A stretch of 64,000 nt of DNA from Erythrocercus mccallii (Eukaryota; Chordata; Aves; Passeriformes; Dicruridae), in assembly GCA_013397435.1 (NCBI GenBank), contig VZRG01000202.1, positions 248,001 to 312,000 on the forward strand, in the 5' to 3' direction. Each line of letters begins with the position of its first letter. The stretch's first letter is position 1. Of the stretch, positions 12,941-26,395 are shown one piece after another. The notes beneath the pieces are model-generated. The model saw nothing but the letters and a program-made list of their open reading frames with translations, was not told the DNA's origin and did no database searches. The position numbers were made by a program, and so were the translations under genes.

Positions 12941-15900
12941 TCCACATTCTTCATCTTGCCTTTTGCCACCTGTACTCAGCATGTTGTCACACAGTCGTTA
13001 TCTTAGAAAACTAACATGAGCCAAACAAAAACCTCTAGAATAAATGAGTTGCCATAAGAAAACAAAAAGTCACCTGTTGTGAAAAAAGCATATTTAATCT
13101 AACATGGGTAAAGAGACCACCCAGGATTAGCCAAAATTTGTGTTTTTCTTTCCCCCTCCTCTCCACGAGCCTGTTACTTGCAATACAGGTGCATTTATAT
13201 GAACGACTCATTGTGAAGGGCTGGGGTGACGATCTCATCTCAGCAGTTTTGACTCTCTGGATATTACATAAGATGATAAACAGTGATTATTTAGCAAACA
13301 CATTTTTTAACAAATTGAAAAGCAGGAGCAGGAACAGATAGCAATGTATTTGTGTTTTAAAATATTTCTTTATTTTAAAACTAACCCATAGATATTAAAA
13401 TGTGAAACATGACTTCTCTAATCAATTTGCACAAAATTGTCTTTTTCCAGGTAGATAAAACCAGTACAATCTTGTAATAGAGACTTCAGAAATTATCTTA
13501 ATCAAAGTAGATAATTCCAACAACATTTTGAGACAGAGATTTCAGGATCAAGCCCCTGAAAATTCAAGCCAATGGCAGAATTAAGCATCAGGATTATAAC
13601 ACTTCAGTAATAATTTTTGGAAGTTAGCATGGTTGTAGTAATGATAAATTAAATTAATTTTGTTTCAATTTAAGCCTTAAACAAAGACCTATTATACATT
13701 CGAAGTCTCTAAGGATACATTAGCATAAAATTACAAGTTGGTTTCTTTTTTTTTTTTCCTACAAAATTTATCCACTTTGTGTGCCTTCACACATGTATGG
13801 TCTTTCACCTGGAAATAAAAATTGTTCCTCTGGTGACTCTGTGCATCCTTTAAGAATATAAAGTGTTGTCTGAATTTACTTTCTTGTCTAGAACTTTTGT
13901 TGACAGCTCATCATAAAGACTCTCCTGCTGTCCTTAAATATTAGGGAATTTATTAGCTAGGGGAAGTTGCAAAAATCAAGTTAATCCCTCCACATTTCCG
14001 TATATATTTCACTAAGCTATAGCTTTGTGTGTTATACAATAGCAAATGTTTTCTAGACAGATCTGCTATTACTACTTATTACAGGGTTTGTTCCTAACTT
14101 TCCACCAAAAATGTCTGCTTTTAGATGAGTCTTCTTTTTCTAGTTCCAACACATGAAGTAAAAATTCTTATCTAAGTTAATTTTTATGGAGGGAAAAACC
14201 CCAACAAAACAATAAACTTCATTTATTTCTAAGAATAACATTGAGGTAAACTATTTGTTCTTATAAGTCTGATAAACTATTCTCCCCTTACACCACTCAC
14301 ACCACCAATATTGAAATAAACACAGTAATTTGAAAATTATTATCTTTGCTATGCAACATTCCTGTATCTTTGTGATTGGTGATGAGAATCTATCACTGGG
14401 TAAGGTGATCATCTGTTTTAGACTGCGATGAGACTTTATAGTGAATCTGTCAGAGAACTAACTTACTAAATTTAAATGCCTAAATTGGAACAAAATTAAC
14501 TTTAGCTTTGTGATTTTAATATTTTCAAAATGTCTGTCATTCACCCTGGAGATGAGCAAAAGTTCCCTAAATTTTCATGAAGAGTGGCATATGAAATGAT
14601 AGGAATTTTTTTTTTTATTTTTTTTTTTATTTCTTATGTTGATGTTGGGTGGAGGGAAAATCTGTTTTCTTCATACACAGCTGGGACAAGGGCCCTCAGT
14701 ACTACAATGGCACTCTGAGGCCAGCACAAGGTGGAAAGAACCTGAGACAAAGGACCTGAGACAAAATAGTGAATAAAGGAAATGTCAAGTTGTCTTTTCA
14801 AGAAGTGGGACCCAGGGAGAAAAAGTACATATCCATAAGCAATAAACAGAAATGAAATGACTGCTCAGAGACTGCATCTCTCCAGGCATATTGATCCAAG
14901 AACCAGTAAAGTCAGGATAACCTGGAAAATGGGGATGTAAAGGCAGTTTGGGCAAGTCATCTGCATTCAGAAGCACAGAACATGAAAGAACAATGGGAAG
15001 TGGGTAGATAGTTCCCACATGGAAGATGGCCGTAGTTCTCATGAAAGGAAATGAAGATGGTCTGCCACTGGGAAGTTCAATAGAGGTGAAGAGAGACCGG
15101 AATGGGAGGTCTGAGCTGGTTTCAAAAAGGCAGTGAAGAGAAGAAAATACAGTGGGGACCATCCAACTTTGTAGAAGTCTGTGGAGGACTCTAAGTATCC
15201 CATGGAATACAGTAGTTCCTTGGTATCTGCTACACCAAGACCAAAATTCCGAAATATGTAGAAATGTCAACGTTATTCCAAGCCTCAGTCAAAGAATGTG
15301 GTTGAACAGCAGGGTTTCCTGGGTTTAAAATGAAGTTCCACTCCAGACTCCAGCTACCACAAAAAGTGTTCACTGAAAATATTTGCTTATCCTAGAAAAC
15401 ATGTATCTTTGAGTGGAATTTTAAAGTGCATAAAAAAATTTAAGGTGAACTAAATATAAACTTTCAGCAACAGAGAAACTAAGCATTTTGCTATAGGTTA
15501 TGAAGTAAATAAGACTCAGACAGAACCAGAAACTGGACTTAGTACTTCAGTCATAGAATATTCTGTAACACTAGATTTCCCTTAATTGCTTGAAAAAATT
15601 ATCAAGACAGTTATGCTGTTAACAGACAAGAAAAAAATCTTTAATTGAAAGTAACTTATGCAGATGAACAGTTAAGAATGTATGAGTTACAAACTGTTCA
15701 CTAAAATAGCATAAATATTGATGTTTGTTTGGAATCTGTACAAAAATCTCCTTAAAGATTCTTTTGCCACCTCACTTTTGAGAAGTGAGTTCCTGCATCC
15801 ACATCTCAGTCAGAGGCTGCCATTTGCAAAGGTCTTTGAGTCTGAGAATTTGATGTGAGAAAAATTTTACCATAGAATCAGGTGGTGGTAAAAACCCCTG

Positions 15901-18900
15901 CATTTATATTTTCTGTAAATGATGACATAGATGTCAAAATGATCCTTTCTGACAGCTGAAGATCCAGCATAAGATGTTTCCTTGACTATTATTTCTTCAC
16001 TTAAAAGTATTTTCTATTGCTTAGTGTTGATATATTCTGCTTAAATTGAAGTGGGCTGAGGAGAGACTTGCCTTACCACTGGCAAGGTTCACTATCATTT
16101 CTGGATAGATATGAGCCAAATACAAAACTTCTTATCCAAATATTTCCAATATCAGAGAGAAAGGATCAAATGCGAACACTGTGTTCTAACTCACCACTGT
16201 GGCTTTGATCCTTGGTCAAATACACAATTAGAATGGGCCTTTTATAGCTCCAATTTGGACACAATCAAATTCTGTATTCATCAGATTGTGTTCCAAGAAG
16301 GAAGAAATTACATGTGAGTTTGCCACTGCTATGTATGAAGACAATCTTGCAACCCAATCTTAATTTTGCCTCAAACCCAAGCTCTAAACCATACCCAAAA
16401 TTAATGTAGGTTTGAGTTGGACTTCCTTATTTTACGTGCTCATAAACGTGTGTTTCTGAATAATTATTTTTAAATTTGGAATGCATCATATTATAATTTT
16501 TGCAAAAAAAAAAAACAAACCCAAAAAAGTCCCCAAAGCCATGTTTTGGAATGGTATGTGATACACACATGTTAGTGATCCTCCTCACTCATCTGTAAAG
16601 TACCCAGTTTGAACAGTGACTAAGAGAATATAAACAAAGGAAATATTCCCCCCCACCTATTCCCCTTCCCCCTCTAAAAAGGGTAAGAATTTAATATCCC
16701 CCCCACTTTGCTGGGAGAGCTCCAAAAACCAGAAGCAAATGAAGGAGAAGTAGCAACAGAGACCACCAGCAAACAGCAGCTGCAATGTGAAACCACTCAC
16801 AAGAAGAAAAACGGCCTGCTCCTCCCCAGTAAACATTTGTGCAAACATGAAAGCAACCAACAAACACTCCAAGCAAAGTAGAGTCAATCCAAAAGTAGGG
16901 AATAATTAGCAAAGATGGAGAAAAATCCAACTTTCTAACAGCAATGGCCAAGATGTTTTATTTAACTCTCCTGAAATTTAGAAGATGGGGAGAAAAATTA
17001 ATGTCTTTGAGTTGCATGGAGACAGTGTACTGATGTACTGTTATTCTCCACTGAAAATACATTCCATAACCTAGAAGGAAACTTCTGCTTGTTAGAGGGT
17101 TATTTTAATTATGGTGATAGAATAAAAAGAATAATAACAACAGAGTCTAATGAGAAGAATTTATTCTTTCTTCTTTAATTTCCCACTATCTGAAGGCAAA
17201 TTTATGTCTAAACCCCAAAATGTTCTTAAAAATGATATATGGGCAATGTATATGTAAGCATTGTTAATGATGAACTAGAAAGAAGAATCTAGTGCAACTG
17301 GGGGAAATCAGGGTTAGCTACAGGAAATCCAGAAGGTGGGTTTTCTATGTTTTTATATTTAAGAGCATACAAATTGTTGGCAGATTAGAGAAACAGTATT
17401 AACAGTACTTGCATTACAACTGTCAAAAGCTGAATTTGAACAAAATGAGTTTAAAACTATTTTGCAAAAAAAAGAGAAAAAACCTTAAAGCTTCATGAAG
17501 TTCTGCAAAGCTTTTACAATTAGTGTGAACATTGTGTTCTCTCATTTAAAAAAATCATTTATTTATCAGTCTGCAAACTGGTTTCCCTTTCATCTATACC
17601 CTGGCCCAAAAACAAAACAAAAAGCCAACTGACCAAAGATATTGTTATGATTAAGCTTTTCTGAAAACAGGGTTTTGGAAGATGTTAACATAACTTGTGG
17701 TTGCTTCTGCTTGTAAAATTATTTTTAGATGTGATTTTTATTTTTGGTGAGTGGTGCATCTCATTATTAAAATTCTCAGGCCTACTCTCCTTTTAAAACT
17801 CAGAAACAATGAGTTTCTCTTAGAAGTTTGCACCACAGGACTTGTCACTCATTCTATGCCTCCTTTTGAATTTGGCTTCTGGTGTTACATTTATTTCCAT
17901 TCTTTGATGCCTTCCCCTATTCAAGTGCTCTCTGAATAGCTGGTTCATACATGTGACTCTGCAGTTTGTTCACAGTAAAAATGTAACTCTTCTCATTCAT
18001 CCAAGAATGAATCTTCCCTGCCCATCCTTTCCATACTTGTCTAAGGGATCTCTTTGCTGTGCTTGAGCCACCCTGGTGTATCCATGCTGCTCAGCAATAG
18101 GGGAGAGAAGAAGTTTGAACAGTGGATTGTGATGTTTGTTGGTAGCTTATATTCTAACACTGTTCTGGACCTCTCCAGCTCCCTCAGAGGGGTGTGAATC
18201 AGCATAGGACAGGAGACAGGCCTCAGCAGCCCAGCTACAGCCATTTGCCAGGAGTGTCCCCTTTTGTTCAAGGGGGGCAGCACTGCTCTTGCAGACTGAT
18301 AACACTGCTCAGCCTGCTCCACAGAGGTGCTGATTACAGCTGTTTACATATACCTCAAGACTCTCTTCTCCTACTATGTGCATTTTTTTAATCCTGAATT
18401 TCTTTTTATCATCAGGGAAGTAATTATAGCTATAATACATAAAAAATGAGTGAGAGCAGATTACAAAGGGTCTTTCTCTCTGCTGTTTTCCTTTATTCTT
18501 TTAATCTATTTCATCTAATTCCTGTCCTCCAGGCATCTCTGAATTTTGAGGTGTAATTAATGATGAAAATCCTTCCAGTTGTTACATGCATGTGGTCATG
18601 TATACACACTTCAGTTCTCTTCAAAGGAAGAACTTTGATACAAATATATATACACACACATACACACACGAAATTTGACTAGTTTTTCTACAGCATTGTT
18701 TTAAAGGCTTATAATATTTAGCAGTAACTGAAACACATAAAACAGAACATACCATGCAACACTCCTAAGAATGTGACACAAAATAGTTGGATAAAGCGGC
18801 AGTAAGAAGAGGAAATTAGTTTTTTCCAAGCAGGAGAAGTGTTACAACCAATGTAGCTCAAGGGCGGATTACTCACCTACATTGCTTCCTTCAGGACTGT

Positions 18901-19470
18901 TTTGAGTTTTGGTTTCCTAAAAGGGGGTTTCCATATGGAAATCCAGTGAAGAGTAAAGAATAACTGGCCAAGAAAGTTATGAAATTACATGATTTGAATG
19001 AATAAAAAATATAAACCATTTCAGTTGGAGGTCAAATTATATGAAGATTTATGTTTCTCAGATTAAAAACCTAAATTGAGCGTAGTGTATTTCTCATGTA
19101 TGTTTACGAGCATGACTGCATCAAAATTATCTTCTAAACACAAGTATCTTCATAGAAGAAAGAAATATTTTGATGAAAGATTGGTATTGCTTATATTGTG
19201 TACTCATTACTGGAATCATACATTCTCAGTTGACATTATTCTGTCCATTTTTCATGTTTATGTAACATGCACAATAAAACTCTATGGGATCCTGCACCTG
19301 GATAAAATGTTACTTGCCCAGATAAGCTGATACAAAAATAAATTCTTATCCCCTCATCCATTTAAATAAGGTACACAGGCCAGCTGAGACAGGTTGATGA
19401 GTGTTAAGCTACAGGGAACCCTGATTTCCTGGGTTGTGTCCACTGCAAGAAATGTCTCAAGTTATTTTTC
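12941..19470. other. Unique AT-rich DNA, no gene recognised
   Basis: No recognisable exon or transposon. It includes the longest open frame of the window (14785-15270, minus) in a purine-rich stretch, described in the findings. A small tandem repeat of ACCTGAGACAAA lies near 14741-14768, and two short C-runs lie at 16650-16705. The microsatellite at 18644-18669 is listed separately. Confidence 0.55.
18644..18669. repeat. TA/CA compound microsatellite
   Basis: ATATATATA followed by ACACACACATACACACAC. Short dinucleotide repeat. Confidence 0.85.
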
Positions 19471-19472
19471 AG

Positions 19473-19760
19473 GCCATAGGATCAACTGCCTGGTGGCTTG
19501 GCAGGGGGTTTTGGAGCGGCAGGGATGGGCCTTAGAGGTCTGTCTGGCATTAGGAGCCTTGTGACCCACCGCATGGGGCAGCCACCGCCGTCTTTTGACC
19601 TGGAGACCCTGACATCTGTGGGCCTGATAGCCTGTCACAGTAGGCTTTATGAGGCAGATTTATGCTTAAATAGTTTGCTGGTGAGTACTTTACATTTCCG
19701 CTTCCCTAATTGGCAGGATTTTTTGTAGCTGGTTAAAAACCAAAACAATAAAAAATTCAA
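19473..19760 (+). other. Exon-like island of unknown identity
   Basis: A roughly 200-base stretch, GC-elevated and carrying several CpGs (GAGCGGC, CACCGC, ACCGCCGTC), stands out from AT-rich flanks. It is bounded by a plausible splice acceptor (TATTTTTCAG ending at 19472) and a strong-looking donor (CTG/GTGAGT at 19680/19681). An open frame from ATG at 19525 runs 52 codons to the donor in phase 0 and contains a PPPSFDLETL stretch; in that frame a stop lies at 19477, so it could only be a first coding exon. An AATAAA follows at 19749. I recognise no homolog. Alternatives: a non-coding RNA exon, an unlisted transposon piece, or chance. Confidence 0.25.
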
Positions 19761-20883
19761 AGCACTTGATATAAACCAACCAAATCTTTTTACCATGTGC
19801 TGCCTAATAAATGTCTTGGATATAACATATGAATATATAGACATTTAACAAAAATTTCAGCATTAACCTTTGGAAAATGCTGCTGCTGCACCTACTACAA
19901 TGACCATCTGTCAGCTCTCTGCATTTGGAATAATAATTATATTGGAAAATGTGATGTACACAAGAATATATATTTCCTATTCCTCCAAGGAAGCAAACCC
20001 AAATATAGTGACATCATTCTGATCCTCAGATAGCCACATATATATTTTTCCTGATTTCAAAGTTAATTGCTTTGTTTTGTATGTGACTGTATGAGTACAC
20101 GGTGAAAATTACAGCAGGTAGGGCTTTTGTAACTTCTAGTCCTGAGGCCTCCGATTTTTATAAGTATATGATTGATTCTCATCTGATGTACTGGGAATTA
20201 ATTCCCTCAAAATTCCAGATGTACCATAAGATGATTAGCTTAGTGAAAATATGCATATAGAATGGGAAAGAAAAACAATGACCAAAAATGTGTACTAAAC
20301 TAAATCAAGCCTTCAACTCCTTCCAGCCAATCAGTAGTCTCCAGAGAAATTCCAAAAATTTTAGTCCTTATTGCTTAATCAATTATTGTTGATAACACAG
20401 AATTTATAGCTCTTTTATGTATGTGATTAGCCCATGAAGTTTTCAAAAACACCGGTCCGGATCTGTGACTTAAATGATCATTTTTTGTTTAGATGTAGGG
20501 TAATTCTTCTGAACAAGATATCCTAGAGAAGCATTGAAGAAGGTTGGGTATTGCATTTAGAAAATACCTTGGAAAGGAGAAAAGAAATTCCTCTGCTCCT
20601 TGAATTTGCACCAACAGGACATAGTAACTGCTGAGTCCAGAAGGAAAGAGACGCAGTAGAAGAAGTTTAGAACACCCACTGAGTAGGGTGAATCTGAAGA
20701 AGATCAGTTAATCTTCATTAAAGATGTGGATTTTACCCTTAGAAGCAGGAGAAAAGATGTTGTGTCCTTTCTGGAGCAGTTAAAGAACAGACAGACATTT
20801 TGTTACATTTTCTGATACAAGAAACAGTTTGTACCCGAGTAATATCTAGCAGCTCTTCACTGCTGAAATCAGTCAGATTTGTC

Positions 20884-20927
20884 TTTTTTTTTTTTTTTTT
20901 TTTTTTGTTTTTTTTTTTTTTTTTTGT

Positions 20928-20958
<31 letters not shown>

Positions 20959-20986
20959 GTTGGGTTTTTGTTTGTTTGTTTGTTTT
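20884..20986. repeat. Graded T/G tract: (T)n, (TTTTTG)n, (TTTTG)n, (TTTG)n
   Basis: About 100 bases. Two pure T runs (23 and 18 T, split by one G) pass into TTTTTG units, then TTTTG units, then four TTTG units. The repeat unit shortens stepwise from left to right. This may be a poly(A) tail on the minus strand that decayed into a microsatellite, but no retroelement body is recognisable on its right side. Confidence 0.9.
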
Positions 20987-22591
20987 AAATGATGCCCATA
21001 ACATTACAATTCTGCACTCATATGCTGAGAATTGTAATATGGAATAATAATCTAAAAAAGTCTTTTGTTACTGAAATCTTCTGGAAATATGAGAAGGGGG
21101 TGGGGACAAGCCATGCACTTTTGTGACTTAAAATATGGGGCTTGAACTGACTCACTGTGCTAGGAAAACCTGTGGTAGGATTGTTTAACATTTTTCTTTA
21201 TCTCACAAAAATATATGCTGAACGTAGGTAAGTGTTTATCCCTGTTAGTCCTGTGAAATCCAGGTTGGTGCATTCTGAAATCCTGAATAGCTGAAATGGG
21301 ATATTTGTCAAACTATAAGGGGTTCATCAGTGCAAGCTCTCTCTTTTAAATTTTGTATACTTTCTGTCTGCCCAAAAAGACAGTTATAATTCTTTATAGA
21401 TTCATTTATTATTCATTATCACTATTGTTTGGCCAAGGCTTGCTGGTTACTTTAAGGATTTGCTTAGTGTCCCTGCTGGCAGTGCCTAAACTCTGAGTAT
21501 TAGTAAGAGGTTGAAAATCTAGATGTAGCTTTGCACATTTCTAATCATCATTTTTTTTCTGATCATGAATTAAATTCATTTTTTAATATGCATAAACATG
21601 CAGAAACCTTGCTGAAAAGCAGTATTTCAAAAGAATTTTGTTCTGGTGCAAAATCACAGACGATTTACATTTGATTTCAACGACATTTGGATATTGATAC
21701 ATTCTACTCTGGAACAGAAATTTCAAGCGTTTTAATTTGATTCTGTCTTATTGCCACTTCTATTTGAGAGAATACATCCACTAATTTGGCAGCTCTTTAT
21801 TCCCCTTTCTCTCATCTCTCATTGAAGTCAAAATTCTGAATGTACCAGCAGTGCCAGGATAGTGGAGTAGAAGTTCCTCCTATGAAATATTCTGAAGAAA
21901 TAAATCTACTAAATGGTCTGTGGCAGCTGAAGTTACCTGCTGACCTAAGCATTTAGCTGTCAATGTGTAGAATAAAAGTGTCTGCTTCCATGGGTTGATA
22001 TGTTGTGAAGATGGGTTTAAGAACATCAGCTTTATTTCCCTGGCTAAAATAAGCCCCTAACCAGATTTTACCAATCTCTTACCTGGCAGAAAAAAATGTG
22101 GAAAGCTAATGGTTCAACTGAAATTTGTTCCTCCACCACTAGATTTAGGTAAATACCAAGTGAATATTAAGTGCTTTTAAAAGTCCTGCTTTAACCATTT
22201 GAGGTCTTAACTGTTAGATTAGCCTGAAGTTTTAAGGTGAACACAGCATCTCTGGGATCCAGAACTCCAACTTCACAGAAGAGGGCTGAGCCCTAAACAG
22301 TGACTGCAGAAGTATTTCATAATTGAGAGTAATTATAATATAATCGAAAAAAAATTAAATAAAACAAGTTTTTGTGAAGGTATTTTCTTTCAAATAATTG
22401 CTGGTTTGCAACTAGCTATATTTGCTAAAGTGATGATATATATCACAAACTGGTTTTGGTTTTTCTAATAAAAATAAATCCATATCTTTCATGAAGTCCC
22501 TGCAAAAGAGAGTAGAACATTGATACTCACTATCTGCTGATCTTTTCCTTCTCCTATGTGGCAACCTCAATAAGTGTTTTTGTCACTCATA

Positions 22592-22625
22592 GGCATGAAA
22601 TATAATAGGGCATGAAATATAGTAG
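22592..22625. repeat. 17-base tandem duplication
   Basis: Two adjacent copies of GGCATGAAATATAATAG, the second with one A-to-G change. A small local duplication. Confidence 0.85.
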
Positions 22626-25086
22626 GTCTTTTTTTTAAGAAAAGGTTTATAAGTGACAGTGACTTATCTATTATTCCCTGCTACTTTCAAGACTTTTGAA
22701 AATGAGGTTTTAAAGTTTCAGTGAATCTACTTGGTCATACCTCGATGGGTTAGTTGTTTGATTAATTCCAGCCTTGTAATACCTTTTGTTCTCATTTTTC
22801 TTTCTGGCAGTGTAATTAATTATTACATTATAGATGAGCATGAGTGGTTATGTCAACATATTTCAGGTTGAAATGAGGAAAATACATAGGAGTATAATAA
22901 AGATAATGTGACTTCAGCTATACTTTGTGAGCACATCTCTTGATTTATGCTGTTTTTAAAATCACAGTGATAACATTCTTGGAAGCAAACATAGTGAGGT
23001 CTTGTTATGCTGAATGTCACTCTGAAAACATATTCCAGTTGGCCAGAGCTTGTAGCTGCAGCTGTCTTTACTTCATTACACCACTTCTAGCACCTGCATC
23101 TTTAGGAAATAACTAAGATTTTCAGCTGACATCTTCTAGGCTTTTATTTATGCTGTGACTAAAAATGATTCAATCTATATGCTAGAGGGGAGTGTTCTTT
23201 CATTAAGGGCAGCAACTGATGAGAAGAAAATGTGCCCTAATAATGAAAAACACTAATCTGTATCACCCTACACAGGAGAAAAAATGAGGTTAAATTAATG
23301 TTAATTTAACAAACAAAGTAAATAAATTCTGATACTTAATGACTATTTAAATTTATTATTAGCTTTCTATTTTTGAAGATTGTTAGAAGTCTTCAACACC
23401 ATGAGCTATTATATATAACACTGCTCTTTGTATTTAAACACAATAAATTAGAGATAGTGGCACTGTCATACTTTAATTAAAGGTCTGCTTTCTTTCATTG
23501 TCTGAATTCTTGAAAGAAACATACTTTACTGACCTTTCATAAATATAGAATTATGAAAGATGTCTCACTCCTTTCAGAAGTATATTTTCAGCTTTAAGAA
23601 CATGAATAGATCTACTGCTATCTGTATCATGCTTAAAATCAACCAAAGTGTAAGAGGTATTTGGAAGGGAAGTGCCTGGAGATTAGACTGCTCTACTGAT
23701 TTTGTAGATATGGTGAAATGACATCCAACATTTTATAAGCATTGGAGTAATTTCAGCTAGCATTAAAATTGACTTCAGTTCTCCACACTTTAATAAAATA
23801 TGTGGCTTAACGAAAATCACATTAGCAGAATTGCTCTACTCTGGATTACTACAACACAGGGTAATTTACCCTCTATAAATTTATTCTTCTCAAGGATGCC
23901 CCTAGCTACAGGTTTTTCATAATCAATCTACTATATTGTAAAAAATATATTAAAAATATTTCAAACTATTACAAGGTTATTTTAATGAAGAACAGGGTGT
24001 AACCTCTGATCTATTAAGAAGAGGTAGCTTAGTCACGCAATCTTCAGCTGTGGAGTGTTAATGTCCATGTTTCAACAACTTTAATTCTTCTTTCTTAGAA
24101 TCAGAAATTGTTTCCCACCAAACTACATCTTCTGGATTTTATGTAAAAAAAAATCAGTGTCATAAATGTGACAGACACTTCACACGTGGACTTAGGAGAA
24201 GATGTAAATAAAAGGTTATGCTAAAAAAAATTTAGAAGAAAAATGACAAATGACTGTAACAGAACTATTTGCCTAAGTAGGGATACAGCAGCTCAAAATT
24301 TGCCTCAATTACAAGTTATTAGTGATAATATTGAGCAAGTACAGTCTTCTATTCTTAGTGCTGAAGAATGCTGAAGCTGAGACCAGCTTGATAAAAATAT
24401 GAAACCCACCACGAGGACATGCAAGACAGATTTTCCCTGAGGTCAGATGTAGCAAGGCTGTGCAGGCACTGATACAGAAGAGAGAGTCAGAAATGCTGAG
24501 CAGAACAAACCAAAGAGCAGGTAACATTTTTTTCGGCACAAAGCTGAAGCGCATTTTGCATAACACATTTTGCTGAGTAAGCCTGATAACACATAATAAA
24601 AAATGTGTGTAACCGATATCTTATGCTATAAAAAACTGGTCCCACTTTTCCCACTTTTGTATAACAAGGGCTTGTAGCATATGTCCCTAAGATGTGTGAA
24701 GATCCTTCCCTCAAATTTACAGTGAAAGGTATATGACTACAGTCATTGCTATGGGTGAGAAGTATTAATCTCTACTTAATAATTGTTTTCCTAGTTTTAA
24801 TATAATTGCTTTAACATAATTGATTCAATATTGCTTCAAAAAATAGTGCACTATATTTGAAGTTATTCATACAGTGTAGTAAATATTTCAGATTAAGTTG
24901 AATTGATTTCCTACTCATTATCATTATTGTAATCATCTTAAATATATAATTCATTTTATTTGTATAAATTTATTTGGTTTGCCATCCTTGATCCTGAAGG
25001 ACAAAATCAACCTAGACTATTTTAACATTGCATAAATAACATGGGATATCTTTCTTTGTTAAAATAAATCCACTGAACCACTAAAA

Positions 25087-25264
25087 CACTCCAACTCCTT
25101 CAGTGTGTCCTCACATAGAAGAGGTGCTCCAGCCCTCTAATCATCTTTGTGGGCCTTCTCTGGACCTGCTTGAGCAGCTCTATGTCTTTTTTATGCTGTG
25201 GGTCCCAGAGCTGGTTAGAATATTCCAAATTCAGTTTCACAAGAGCAGAGTAGAAGTGCAAACC
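25087..25264 (-). mobile_element. CR1 LINE fragment, antisense
   Basis: On this strand the CR1 reverse complement is recognisable: 'aggtgctccagccctctaatcatctttgtgggcc', TCTGGACCTGCTTGAGCAGC, 'tgtgggtcccagagctgg', and 'agagcagagtagaagtgca'. Both ends are missing: no ATTCTATG tail on the left and no upstream RT sequence on the right. Moderately diverged and inactive. Confidence 0.88.
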
Positions 25265-25789
25265 TCAGAATTTAGTTAGGAAACAAAGTTTAGATATTTT
25301 ATGTGTGACAGAAATCTCTCCCTCTCTGACCACTGAGAGTCTTGAAAAATTAATCCAGTCTGTAGAGTTTTTATGCAATGTAGATCATATGTACATTTTT
25401 TAAACAAATATTTTGTCCTTCTCCTAGACTCTTGTCTAATGAGAAAAAAATGAAGCATTTTAGCAAACTGACATTAATTTCATAATTATTGTTTGGAAGT
25501 ACAGGGTTTTCTTGTAATATTTCCAAGGTAATAACAGGAAGGAAGAGAAACATCAAGTAACTGCTGCAGATTATGATTACTTCTTGAAATTTGGAAGTGT
25601 TTTATCAAATATTTGGAGGTTTAGCTGCACAGAGAATAAGAGAAAATACAGTCATGCTGCTTAAAAAGATCTCTACAAGTTATAAGAAGTCACAAGATGG
25701 AAATTATCAACAAAATTAATTTACTCTAGAGATTATATACACAAAAGGCAAACATCATAATGAAACACATAAACATTGTATGCATTGCT

Positions 25790-26343
25790 TAAGTGTCATA
25801 TGAAGTAGTTAAATTCTGTTTTGCTTTGGTTAGGCCTCAGATGCAATATTATGACCTGTTTTGGGCTTCATGCTTCAAGAAGGGTACAAACCAATTGGAT
25901 TGGGCCCGAAAGAAAATAAGAAGACTGGTTACAGGTCTAGAAAACATAACTTCCGAAAAAAAATTGAAGGAATTAGGCTTGTTTAGTCTAGAGCTGAGGA
26001 GACTGAAGGCATCTATGACAGCAGGATATAGAAAGGTAAAAATAGGAGATGGGAATAAGTGATTTTTCATGGCCAGCATGAATAAAAGCAAAGTAAAACA
26101 GAATTCAGTGAAGTCTAAATATTATTAAAAGTTTTCTAGCAGCAAAGCTATCTGAGCTCTGTAATAGACTGTGAAAGGAGAGTTTTAATCAATGCCTTCT
26201 TCCGTGGAAGAAAATAACAATAATAAATAATAACACCACTTTGTGGAATAATTTAGGTGCATTGTATCTTTGAGCCCAGAAATTAATTGCATAACTCCTT
26301 GTGATCCCCTCCAGCTCCAATGTTTATGATTTTATGATTACTC
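25790..26343 (+). mobile_element. CR1 LINE 3' end, sense, old subfamily
   Basis: A degraded CR1 copy of the older sauropsid type. The RT-end blocks are visible as 'gttaggcctcagatgcaatattatgacctgttttgggcttc' and 'gcttgtttagtctagagctgaggag'. The middle has decayed; the end is clear, with 'tgatcccctccagctccaatg' followed by TTATGATTTTATGATTA, the decayed form of the 8-base tail repeat. An 89-codon open frame (25793-26062) is a remnant of the RT C-terminal region in translation, not a functional gene. Confidence 0.85.
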
Positions 26344-26395
26344 ATTTTGCATCCTTTTTATAAGATATGATGTGGAACATATTTTAAACAACATA

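Larger units (their letters stand above)
19761..25086. other. Unique AT-rich DNA, no gene recognised
   Basis: Nothing identifiable apart from the T/G tract at 20884-20986 and a 17-base tandem duplication at 22592-22625. Open frames are short and unremarkable. Confidence 0.6.

Noticed and set aside
16657..16951. Minus-strand frames of 76 and 86 codons with hydrophobic segments
   Set aside because: Two overlapping frames in different phases, no signature, bounded by C-runs. Apparent membrane segments come from T-rich composition.
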